Source: Candidatus Yanofskyibacteriota bacterium
GTDB taxonomy: Bacteria; Patescibacteriota; Minisyncoccia; 2-02-FULL-40-12; IGHO2-01-FULL-4-A
Assembly: GCA_903897805.1 (NCBI GenBank)
Contig: CAIUCV010000021.1
Span: 1-61,435, forward strand
DNA: 61,435 nucleotides
Direction of reading: 5' to 3'
Shown here: positions 1 through 8,373 of the stretch, one piece after another
Layout: each line of letters opens with the position of its first letter
How positions within the stretch are numbered: position 1 is the stretch's first letter
Translations under genes and position numbers: made by a program
The notes under the pieces: model-generated
Seen by the model: only the letters and a program-made list of their open reading frames with translations
Databases searched by the model: none
Told to the model about the DNA's origin: nothing

Positions 1-119
1 CCATTTTCAATTGTACCGCCGGAACAACTCCCGGAACCTTCTCTAATTCCTGCAAGCTCAACAAAATATCACCCGATGATTTCTGTGCCAGAACAGATGC
101 GATTAACAATCTTACGGTA
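1..119 (+). repeat. Copy 1 of intragenic direct repeat (copy 2 at 844-962)
   Basis: ccattttcaattgtaccgcc...aacaatcttacggta is identical at 1 and 844; offset 843 is a multiple of 3, so both copies are in frame. Confidence 0.95.
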
Positions 120-1589
120 GGGAACGCTCCTTCCGCCACTATTACCACCCCTAGCTCTTGTACCGCCCCATGCAATATAACTGCTAATTTCAGTTCTGCT
201 AATGTTTTTAACCGTCCTCCGCCAGTTATCGCTATTTGGAAAAACGGCAGCGTACAGTTGGGGGCTTTCACTGGAAATACCAGTGAAACCGGTTTTATCT
301 TAGAATACAGCCAACCAGTTGGAACATACCAATACTGTGTCCGTGCGGTTAAGGAAGACTGGTCGCAAACAGGGAATTTAGCGTGTTCAACCACCAATGT
401 TATCGCTCCTACCACTCCTACCCCTACCCCCACTCCCACCCCTGCCGCCGACATCAAGGCCAACGGCTCCGACGGCCCCATCAGCATTCCCTACAACACT
501 TCAGCCACCATCTCCTGGACCTCAACCAATACAACTTCCTGTTCGGTTTCGCCTTCTGGCTGGACCGGCACTTCCGGTTCTCAATCTAGCGGCAATCTGA
601 CTTTTTCCCGAACCTATACCCTGACCTGCACCGGTCCTGGCGGCACGGCTACCGATTCAGTGACGGTAAATATTTCAGGCACCTGCGTATCTCAGGGCTT
701 CGTCTCCGGCTCCGTCTCTCCCTCCACGGTCAATCCCGGCGGCTCCTATACCTTCTCCTGTGATTACGGGGTCTATACCAACGCGATTGATGCTGTCCCA
801 GGTTCCGGTACCTGCGCATACGACCATTTCTCTGGAACTACCGCCATTTTCAATTGTACCGCCGGAACAACTCCCGGAACCTTCTCTAATTCCTGCAAGC
901 TCAACAAAATATCACCCGATGATTTCTGTGCCAGAACAGATGCGATTAACAATCTTACGGTAAACACCGTGGATAACCCTCCTACCGTTCCTTCCGTTAC
1001 AGTCACCGAACCTGATTACTGCGTTTCTGGTCCCTCTGCCTATATCAACTGGACCTATTCTGACCCTGAAAGCGACCCCCAGTCGGCCTATCAGGTTCAG
1101 ATAGATAACAACAGTTCTTTCAGCTCGCCCGAAGTTGATAGCGGAAAAGTATCTGACAGCGGCACAACATATTTTGCCGGCAGCGGCCTATCTTTTAATA
1201 TTACCTACAGAGCCCGCGTCCGTGTCTGGGATTCCCACGACAGCGTTTCCGGCTGGGCCGAGTCCAGTTCCTGGAAAACCCCCAAGCATGCCTATCCCTA
1301 CGTTGATTTCACTTATTCTCCCTCCACCGATATTCCTGTCAAACAGCCGGTGCAGTTTACCGACCAAACCACGTTTTATGGTGGTGGCGGCGGGACGAAA
1401 ACCTGGTCATGGCTTTTCGGCGACGGCGGTACGTCAACTCAACAAAGCCCGTCCCATACCTATAATCTGCCCGGTCTCTACAACGTATTTCTTACCGCAA
1501 CCGATAAAGACAATTATTCCTGTTCCCGCACCAAAGAACTCAATGTCGCCCAGCCCGTGCCGGTCTGGAAAGAAGTGAGTCCCCGTTAG
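3..1589 (+). CDS. Secreted PKD-domain / repeat surface protein (5' end outside window)
   Basis: Frame of ORF 258..1589 stays open upstream to the window edge (IFNCTAGTTPGTFSNSCKLNKISPDDF...). C-terminal PKD-like segment (FTYSPSTDIPVKQPVQFTDQT...WSWLFGDGGTSTQQSPSHTYNLPGLYNVFLTATD). Confidence 0.8.
   Translation: MFNCTAGTTPGTFSNSCKLNKISPDDFCARTDAINNLTVGNAPSATITTPSSCTAPCNITANFSSANVFNRPPPVIAIWKNGSVQLGAFTGNTSETGFILEYSQPVGTYQYCVRAVKEDWSQTGNLACSTTNVIAPTTPTPTPTPTPAADIKANGSDGPISIPYNTSATISWTSTNTTSCSVSPSGWTGTSGSQSSGNLTFSRTYTLTCTGPGGTATDSVTVNISGTCVSQGFVSGSVSPSTVNPGGSYTFSCDYGVYTNAIDAVPGSGTCAYDHFSGTTAIFNCTAGTTPGTFSNSCKLNKISPDDFCARTDAINNLTVNTVDNPPTVPSVTVTEPDYCVSGPSAYINWTYSDPESDPQSAYQVQIDNNSSFSSPEVDSGKVSDSGTTYFAGSGLSFNITYRARVRVWDSHDSVSGWAESSSWKTPKHAYPYVDFTYSPSTDIPVKQPVQFTDQTTFYGGGGGTKTWSWLFGDGGTSTQQSPSHTYNLPGLYNVFLTATDKDNYSCSRTKELNVAQPVPVWKEVSPR
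844..962 (+). repeat. Copy 2 of intragenic direct repeat
   Basis: Identical to positions 1-119. Confidence 0.95.
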
Positions 1590-1620
1590 AAAAATCCCCA
1601 TCAAATGGGGATTTTTCTTT
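1590..1620 (+). terminator. Rho-independent terminator after PKD gene
   Basis: AAAAATCCCCATCAAATGGGGATTTTTCTTT hairpin plus T tract directly after the stop. Confidence 0.85.
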
Positions 1621-1715
1621 GTCTCGTTTTTTGGACAAACAAAAACCCAGCATTGCTGCTGGGTGGAAGTGACCTTTGTGCCGTCGGGCTAGAGGTCAAC
1701 GCCGAAGTCGTACTG

Positions 1716-2624
1716 CTACTGGTTAACTATGATTTCCTTTTCTTCGTCGATGTAGGCAGAATATTCTGTGCCTCTTGTAGAGACAACATCCTTGCCTTTC
1801 ACAAGAACCGCCAATGGGCCCGCGAGGACAAACACCGCCACGGTCTTTCCTGTCTTATCGTCACCCTCGCGTGAAGCGGAGGCTCGGACACGTATGTTTT
1901 GGTTATCGACAGATTTCACATACTCCATGTGCATTATCAACTTACCGCCGCGGCCCAACATTCCTTTTTTCTTAGCTTCGGCAATGGTGCCGACGCCGGA
2001 AGCTCCTTTGCTGATAACGACAGCGTCGCCTACTTTGACGTCTTCGCCCACGGTAAAGTTAATCCGATCACCCGTGTTTGCTGTCGCTGACGAAATGTCA
2101 TCGCTTAGAAGCAGTCGGACCCTTTCGCCATCTCGAACCTTGACTGTTTGAGTCTGGCCGGATTTCGCGGCGGTAGCGGATTTATTAGCGTCCTCCGGAA
2201 GTTGATTGGGGATGGCAGGGGGTATTGCAATAGCTGGCGCTGGCGTTGGCGCAGCGACTGGTTGAGCTGTCGGGTCCATCAGAGTCCTGATGATGTTGTC
2301 GCTGGCGCCGGCTTTCTTCAGTTGCAGAAGCTGTTCTGTGCTCAAATCAAACGCCTTGCCATTCTTCCTGATTTTGGCGATGATCAGATCTTCTGCCAGG
2401 CCGGTTTGAACAAGCTGACAGACCTGCTCCACAGTCAACTCGTTTGCGATTGGTTGGGGTTTGGCCTGGGCTTGCGGCGCCACCGGTTTGCTGGACGCAA
2501 CAACCGACTTAATCGGTGCAGCGGCCGGCTTGTTAGCGGTTTGGGCATTCGCGAGAATGCCGGAGAGTACGACAATAGCTACAAAAGTCAACGTTTTGGT
2601 CATTTCTTCTCCTTGTCTTGTCAA
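1716..2624 (-). CDS. Secreted hypothetical protein, signal peptide, Pro/Ala-rich linker
   Basis: 302 aa ORF; N-terminal hydrophobic signal (MTKTLTFVAIVVLSGILANAQ). Confidence 0.75.
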   Translation of the reverse strand: MTRQGEEMTKTLTFVAIVVLSGILANAQTANKPAAAPIKSVVASSKPVAPQAQAKPQPIANELTVEQVCQLVQTGLAEDLIIAKIRKNGKAFDLSTEQLLQLKKAGASDNIIRTLMDPTAQPVAAPTPAPAIAIPPAIPNQLPEDANKSATAAKSGQTQTVKVRDGERVRLLLSDDISSATANTGDRINFTVGEDVKVGDAVVISKGASGVGTIAEAKKKGMLGRGGKLIMHMEYVKSVDNQNIRVRASASREGDDKTGKTVAVFVLAGPLAVLVKGKDVVSTRGTEYSAYIDEEKEIIVNQ

Positions 2625-2733
2625 TAAACCTTCGAACGAACCCTCGCTCGATACCCCTTAATTGTATCATATATCTACGCAATTGTCAAATTGGCTGTTT
2701 TTTATCTATATTTTATGCTAATTTAAGGTAATA

Positions 2734-4740
2734 GTGACCAAACAAGAAGCAAAAATAAGGTTGGTAAAATTGAGGGATTTGATAAACAAATACCGCTACC
2801 ACCGGCTGGTTTTGGATAAGCCGCTCATTGAGGAATCGGTGGAGGATTCGCTCAAAAAAGAGCTTTTTGACCTTGAGCAGGAGTTCCCCGATTTGGTAAC
2901 GCCCGACTCGCCGACCCAGCGCGTTGCCGGCAAGCCGCTCAAAAAATTTGAAAAATTCCCGCATCCCCAGAGAATGTTTTCATTCAACGACGCTTTTAGC
3001 CGGGAAGATATGAGCGATTGGGAAGAGCGGCTGAAGCGGCTTGACCCGAGAGCGACGGAATCCGGCTATTATTGTGAATTGAAAATTGACGGTCTGGCCA
3101 TAGAGCTGGTTTACAAAAACGGCGTTTTAGAGGTTGGGGCGACCCGTGGCGACGGGACGATAGGCGAAAATGTGACCCAGAACTTGAAAACCGTTGAGGC
3201 AATACCACTTTCTCTAAACCCTAAACCCCGTACCCTAACCCCTCAAAAATTGGTCGTCAGAGGCGAGGTTTTTTTGAGCAAAAAAGAGTTTGAAAAAATG
3301 AATAAAGAGCAAGAGAAAAAGGGCGGGGCGACTTATGCCAATCCGCGCAATCTTGCCGCCGGTTCAATACGCCAACTTGACCCGGCGATTATTGCTGCCC
3401 GGCGCCTTGACTCCTTCGCCTACTCGCTTGTTACCGATTTGGGGCAGAAGGTTCACGAGGACGAGCACAAGATTTTGAAAGACCTGGGTTTCAAAACAAA
3501 CCCCCACAATAAATATTGCAGGAACCTGGAAGAAGTCCAGAAGTTTCGGGATTATTGGGAAAAGCACCGCGAAAAACTCAATTATGAAATAGATGGGATA
3601 GTCGTGATACTGAACGACAATAAAATATTCGCGAAACTCGGCACGGTCGGCAAAGCCCCGCGGGCGGCAATCGCCTACAAATTCTCGCCCCGGGAATCCA
3701 CCACCAAAGTCAAAGACATTATTGTCAGTGTCGGCAGGACTGGCGTCCTGACACCTGTCGCGGTGCTAGAACCGGTTGAGATAGGAGGAACGACCGTAAG
3801 CCGCGCCACACTCCACAACGAAGACGAGATCCGCCGGTTGGAGGTAAGGATAGGGGATACGGTGGTAGTGGGCCGCGCCGGCGACGTGATTCCCGACGTC
3901 AAAAAAGTTTTGAAGGAATTACGTACCGGCAAGGAAAGGATATTTCATTTTCCGGCAAAATGCCCGGTATGTGGCGGACCGGTTAAAAGAATGCCCGGCG
4001 AAGCGGCGCATAAATGCGTCAACAAAAATTGCCCGGGCATAAAACGCAGAGCCATTTACCATTTCGTTTCAAAGGGCGCGATGGATATAGAAGAAATAGG
4101 GCCGAAGACCATTGACCAATTAATGGATGCCGGATTGATAAAAGATACAGCTGATTTCTACCTTCTCAAAAAGGAGGACTTATTGAATCTTGAAAGATTT
4201 GCTGAAAAATCAGCGGAGAACGCAGTAAGCGCCGTTCAGGCGCGCAAAAAGGTTTCTCTGGACAGGTTTATCTTTGCCCTCGGCATTCCCCATGTCGGTT
4301 CGGAGACCGCTCTGGATTTGGCCCGCCGGTTTGGAACGCTGGAAAAACTCGGAAGGACGGAGGAAGAGGAGTTGAGAAAAGTCAGAGATATTGGCGGCGT
4401 GGTGGCAAAAAGCATCTACAATTGGTTCCGCGCCGATTACAATAAGAAACTTTTGGAGAAGTTTGAAAGAGTTGGCGTGCGCGTATTAAAACAAGAAACA
4501 TCAGAGAAGTCGTCAAAACTAAAAGGATTGACATTTTTATTCACTGGCACGCTAGACGCACTTTCTCGCGAGAAGGCCGAAGAAGCGGTGCGGGAAAATG
4601 GGGGAGATGTGTCGTCCTCGGTCTCAAAAGAAACGGATTACGTAGTGGCCGGCGAGGAGCCCGGCTCTAAATACGACAAGGCCCAAAAACTTGGGGTAAA
4701 AGTCATTTCTGAAAAAGATTTCCTAAATATGGTAAAATAA
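2734..4740 (+). CDS. ligA: NAD-dependent DNA ligase LigA (GTG start)
   Basis: YYCELKIDGLAIELVY..GATRGDGTIGENVTQN, Zn finger CPVCGGPVKR..CVNKNCPG, C-terminal BRCT. Confidence 0.95.
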   Translation: MTKQEAKIRLVKLRDLINKYRYHRLVLDKPLIEESVEDSLKKELFDLEQEFPDLVTPDSPTQRVAGKPLKKFEKFPHPQRMFSFNDAFSREDMSDWEERLKRLDPRATESGYYCELKIDGLAIELVYKNGVLEVGATRGDGTIGENVTQNLKTVEAIPLSLNPKPRTLTPQKLVVRGEVFLSKKEFEKMNKEQEKKGGATYANPRNLAAGSIRQLDPAIIAARRLDSFAYSLVTDLGQKVHEDEHKILKDLGFKTNPHNKYCRNLEEVQKFRDYWEKHREKLNYEIDGIVVILNDNKIFAKLGTVGKAPRAAIAYKFSPRESTTKVKDIIVSVGRTGVLTPVAVLEPVEIGGTTVSRATLHNEDEIRRLEVRIGDTVVVGRAGDVIPDVKKVLKELRTGKERIFHFPAKCPVCGGPVKRMPGEAAHKCVNKNCPGIKRRAIYHFVSKGAMDIEEIGPKTIDQLMDAGLIKDTADFYLLKKEDLLNLERFAEKSAENAVSAVQARKKVSLDRFIFALGIPHVGSETALDLARRFGTLEKLGRTEEEELRKVRDIGGVVAKSIYNWFRADYNKKLLEKFERVGVRVLKQETSEKSSKLKGLTFLFTGTLDALSREKAEEAVRENGGDVSSSVSKETDYVVAGEEPGSKYDKAQKLGVKVISEKDFLNMVK

Positions 4741-4744
4741 AGAG

Positions 4745-5047
4745 ATGAGCAATATCACCGAAAAAGAGGTTGAACATATTGCCGGACTGGCGAGGATTAA
4801 GCTGACCGAAAAGGAAAAAGACAAGATGACCAAGGAATTGGGAGCGATTTTGGGTTACATAGATAAACTGAAAGAGGTAAATACCGAAGGCGTGGAACCG
4901 ATAGCCCATATTACGGGGCTGACCGATGTTTTTAGAAATGACGATAATCCCAGAGAGTCCGATCCTGAAAATATAAAACGCCTGTTGAAACAGGCGCCGG
5001 GCGAAAAGGATGGTTATGTAAAAGTTAAGAGCGTGTTTGAGGACTAG
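4745..5047 (+). CDS. gatC: Asp-tRNA(Asn)/Glu-tRNA(Gln) amidotransferase subunit C
   Basis: EVEHIAGLARIKLTEKEKDKMTKELGAILGYIDKL.EV; adjacent to gatA. Confidence 0.9.
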   Translation: MSNITEKEVEHIAGLARIKLTEKEKDKMTKELGAILGYIDKLKEVNTEGVEPIAHITGLTDVFRNDDNPRESDPENIKRLLKQAPGEKDGYVKVKSVFED

Positions 5048-5375
5048 GCGAGGGTTCGTTTACTATTCTATAGATGTCTATGGGCGAGAAATCAACGATA
5101 GCTATCTTGCCCTCTTTTTCCAGTTCGTCGATTAAGGTTGGGCAGTAGTGGCAGCGGTAACGGTAGGCGGGTGCTATCAGCAGGTCAAGGACCGCTAAAA
5201 ACTGATCTACCGAGAAATAGCTGGCATTGTGCTTTTCTAGCGTTGACTTCATCCTAGCCAAAATTAACATTTTAATCTCTTCTTTTGTGCAGTTAATCGA
5301 GATCACTTCTTCGGCTGGAGCCTTGATGACGCCGAATAGCAAGATTTTGCCGACTATATCAGCTATTTGTGCCAT
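5025..5375 (-). CDS. Hypothetical protein, antisense between gatC and gatA
   Basis: ORF 5025..5444 (-), likely start [10 protein letters not shown]; contains [11 protein letters not shown]. Confidence 0.5.
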   Translation of the reverse strand: MAQIADIVGKILLFGVIKAPAEEVISINCTKEEIKMLILARMKSTLEKHNASYFSVDQFLAVLDLLIAPAYRYRCHYCPTLIDELEKEGKIAIVDFSPIDIYRIVNEPSPSPQTRS

Positions 5376-5405
5376 TTTGATCCTCCCCTGATTTTCAAAG
5401 TAACC

Positions 5406-6827
5406 GTGACTAATATAGGCCATACAATTAAATCTGTCAAGCAAGGCCTTGAAAAAGGCGAATTTTCGGTTGAGGAAATTGCGGCGGAATATCGCAAGCG
5501 GATTGAAAAAGAAAATCCAAAATTAAACGCTTATCTTTCTGTTTTTGAGAATCAAAACCCTAAACCCTTAACCCTAAACCCTGGCCCTTTGTCTGGTATT
5601 CCGTGCGCGATTAAAGATAATATCTTGATTAACGGCGAAAAATGTACTGCCGGTTCAAAAATTTTAAAAAACTATGTCGCACCCTACGATGCTACGGTAA
5701 TTAACAAGCTCAAAAACGCAGGCGCAATCTTTTTGGGGAAGACAAATCTTGATGAGTTTGCAATGGGTACGACCGGAGAAAATTCCGCTTTCGGGCCAAC
5801 TTTAAATCCGCACGACCACACAAGAGTCGCCGGCGGCTCATCAAGCGGCTCCGGCGCGGCCGTCGCCGCCGACCTTGCGGTTTTCGCCCTCGGTTCCGAT
5901 ACCGGCGGTTCAATCCGTGCTCCGGCGTCTTTTTGCGGAGTGGTGGGTCTGAAACCGACCTATGGCGTGGTCTCCCGATATGGGCTGATAGCAATGGCTT
6001 CAAGTTTTGACCAGATAGGGCCAATTACCAAAACCGTAGAGGACGCAGCCATTATTTTGAACACCATTGCCGGCCGCGACCCGCTGGATTTCACTTCCGT
6101 ACCCGGAGACGTTCCCGATTATACCGCCAATCTCGGCAAGCCGATAAAAGGATTAAAGATCGGAGTCCCTAAAGAATTTATGGGCGAGGGGTTGGATTCT
6201 AAAATCAACGACTTGGTTCAAAAAGCACTTTCGGGATTGGAATCGCTCGGCGCGCATATTGACGAGATTAGCTTGCCGATGACCGATTACGCCCTAGCCG
6301 CTTATTACATAATCGTTCCGGCAGAAATTTCGGCGAATCTTGCCAGATATGACGGAATAAAATATGGATATTCAACTTTTGAAAAAGATAAGCGTCTTTT
6401 AGATGTTTATCTTGATTCCCGCGCCGGGGGACTTGGCGACGAAGTCAAAAGGCGGATTATGCTTGGCACCTATACTCTTTCAGCCGGATATTACGATGCC
6501 TACTATCTTAGGGCGCAAAAAGTCAGAGCGTTGATAAAGCGGGATTTTGAGAAAATTTTTGAGAAATACGATGCGGTCGTCGGCCCCACTATGTCTACAG
6601 TGGCGCCCAAAATTGGAGAACTAAGCGACCCCTTGTCGGCGTATATGGCAGACATTTACACTGTGCAGGTTAATATTGTTGGTTTGCCGGCCATTTCGGT
6701 GCCCTGCGGGTTTGTTGAAGTCGGTGGCGTCAAAATGCCCGCAGGATTGCAAATAATAGGAAAACATTTTGACGAAAGTAAAATTCTTCAAATCGCATAT
6801 GCATTTGAACAGAGCCGGGGATTATAA
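5406..6827 (+). CDS. gatA: Asp-tRNA(Asn)/Glu-tRNA(Gln) amidotransferase subunit A (GTG start likely)
   Basis: Amidase signature [45 protein letters not shown]. Confidence 0.95.
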   Translation: MTNIGHTIKSVKQGLEKGEFSVEEIAAEYRKRIEKENPKLNAYLSVFENQNPKPLTLNPGPLSGIPCAIKDNILINGEKCTAGSKILKNYVAPYDATVINKLKNAGAIFLGKTNLDEFAMGTTGENSAFGPTLNPHDHTRVAGGSSSGSGAAVAADLAVFALGSDTGGSIRAPASFCGVVGLKPTYGVVSRYGLIAMASSFDQIGPITKTVEDAAIILNTIAGRDPLDFTSVPGDVPDYTANLGKPIKGLKIGVPKEFMGEGLDSKINDLVQKALSGLESLGAHIDEISLPMTDYALAAYYIIVPAEISANLARYDGIKYGYSTFEKDKRLLDVYLDSRAGGLGDEVKRRIMLGTYTLSAGYYDAYYLRAQKVRALIKRDFEKIFEKYDAVVGPTMSTVAPKIGELSDPLSAYMADIYTVQVNIVGLPAISVPCGFVEVGGVKMPAGLQIIGKHFDESKILQIAYAFEQSRGL

Positions 6828-6833
6828 TTGAAT

Positions 6834-7000
6834 TAGACAGGGCAAGTAATCGCTTTATAGCACCGTCAAAAGGGTGGATTGCACGGTTTGATTGAAGTAA
6901 AATATTTCTTCACTTCAATCAAAATCCACGCTTTTGACGGAATGCGGCAACCTCGCTGGGGTTGCAAGTGGTGATAGAAAGCGATTACTTGCCCTGTCTA
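6834..7000. repeat. Structured rod-like element A
   Basis: Perfect 23-bp inverted ends (TAGACAGGGCAAGTAATCGCTTT / AAAGCGATTACTTGCCCTGTCTA); inner stems CCGTCAAAAG/CTTTTGACGG and TTTGATTGAAGT/ACTTCAATCAAA. Confidence 0.85.
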
Positions 7001-7014
7001 TCAGATAAATAATT

Positions 7015-7617
7015 ATGCCAATGGAAATTCCTACAATACCGGGTCTTACAAATCAGCCCCAGATAAAATATGGGGCTGATTTGAGCCCTTTGCTTGCCCA
7101 ATCCTACGATGCCATCGCTAAATATTTTCAGAGCCCCGGGTTTTTTAATCTGTTCGGGACCGTCAAGACGGTTTTGATGCTTTTATCAATTATTTTTGCG
7201 GTGATATTGGTGATAATAATAATTAAAATGGGCAATTTGATTAAGGAGGAAGTAACTGAACTGAAAGCGGAGCTGGCGCTGCCCGGAGAAGCGGTCGGTG
7301 CTTCCGACAATCGCTGGCAGGAGATTAAAAGCCACGTCAATTCGTTCAAGGAATCAGAGTGGAAATTTGCCGTCATTGAGGCGGACAAGCTGGTTGACGA
7401 TGTTTTAAAATCCGCCGGCTTTGCCGGCGAGTCAATGGGGGAGCGCCTGATGATCATAAAACCGGACCAGCTTATAAATCTGCAATATCTTTGGGATGCC
7501 CACAAATTTCGCAATCTCTTGGTTCACGACGTTAATTACCAGATGACTCACCGTCAGGCGATTTGGGCCATTGAGGCGTTTGAGAGCGTCTTGCGCGAAT
7601 TGGAAGCGCTCTCGTAG
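7015..7617 (+). CDS. Single-TM protein with HEPN-like C-terminal domain (tentative)
   Basis: TM segment FGTVKTVLMLLSIIFAVILVIIIIK; FRNLLVHDVNYQMTHRQAIWAIEAFESVLREL with R-x4-H motif. Confidence 0.6.
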   Translation: MPMEIPTIPGLTNQPQIKYGADLSPLLAQSYDAIAKYFQSPGFFNLFGTVKTVLMLLSIIFAVILVIIIIKMGNLIKEEVTELKAELALPGEAVGASDNRWQEIKSHVNSFKESEWKFAVIEADKLVDDVLKSAGFAGESMGERLMIIKPDQLINLQYLWDAHKFRNLLVHDVNYQMTHRQAIWAIEAFESVLRELEALS

Positions 7618-7675
7618 GTAAACAAAAAACAGCCGTAAGCCGCTTGGTTGATAACTGAAGGAGGATTTTGAAAAA

Positions 7676-8016
7676 TAAAAATCCCGGGGGAGTGGGAACC
7701 ACAACTGCGGCCACTCTACCCGGGGGTGCTGATTTTCATCCGGGATCGCACCTTCATCCCGAATATACCTGACTATCGCATCGAAGCCCGCCAGGAAGAC
7801 TCCGATAAACTTTATACGAACTTTTTTGCCCTGAACTTGTCGAAGGGCTAGCCCTAATTTCTTACTTGTTCCGGCAACTAAGGTCGGACTGTGGGCGGGG
7901 TTCGTAATCTTGTGAAAAGAGCGGGCCGAGAGGAGAAGGGCGCCTCATCCGGTCAGGCCTAGCCACCACAGGCATAGCCAGCCCCTTACCTCGGATGTCC
8001 CTTTCCTCTCAGCCTG
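7676..8016 (-). ncRNA. Orphan structured ncRNA RNA1 (~340 nt)
   Basis: Minus-strand promoter TTGACA(8046-8051)-18 nt-TATACT(8022-8027); GC-rich non-coding segment; ends in a hairpin CCCGGGTAGAGTGG...CCACTCCCCCGGGATTTTTATTTTT. Confidence 0.65.
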
Positions 8017-8021
8017 TATCC

Positions 8022-8051
8022 AGTATAGCATAGTGCTTATATGTTTGTCAA
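8022..8051 (-). promoter_or_regulatory. Sigma70-like promoter of RNA1
   Basis: TTGACA-N18-TATACT on minus strand. Confidence 0.75.
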
Positions 8052-8175
8052 GTGCTTTATAAGAAATCCGTAAAAACCCCTTATTTTAAGCCGTTTTTTT
8101 GGCAGTATTCTATAATGAATGAAGCGAGGCCCATCCCCATTTTCGCGACATCGGAGCCAAGTAACATATTCTGTA

Positions 8176-8363
8176 GCAACCCGCCTGATTTTTCTGACTC
8201 TATCTGCCGACTAGCAAATTGACGAGTTGAGCGTATATTGTTCCGTATGAAATATGCGGGTCGCGAAGCAGGAATGGATAACCGCATATTTCCAGGAACA
8301 ATAGCTCAACGAGGATAATTTGCAGAAAGGCATGATACCGGAAGAAAAATCAGGGGGGTTGCG
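8176..8363. repeat. Rod-like palindromic element G
   Basis: Outer arms GCAACCCGCCTGATTTTTCT / AGAAAAATCAGGGGGGTTGC (19/20 pair); inner GAAATATGCGG/CCGCATATTTC and GTTGAGC..ATTGTTCC/GGAACAAT.GCTCAAC. Confidence 0.75.
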
Positions 8364-8373
8364 GAAAGTTTTA

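Noticed and set aside
3212-5585. CRISPR array or real telomere from CCCTAAA words
   Set aside because: Very short, in-frame within ligA/gatA, no spacers or regular repeat spacing.
7828-7848. GCCCTGAACTTGTCGAAGGGC as a separate mobile REP
   Set aside because: Common short REP-like palindrome lying inside RNA1; treated as part of that RNA.
8081-8287. 68-aa minus ORF
   Set aside because: Lies in the RNA1 promoter and element G region; no coding evidence.
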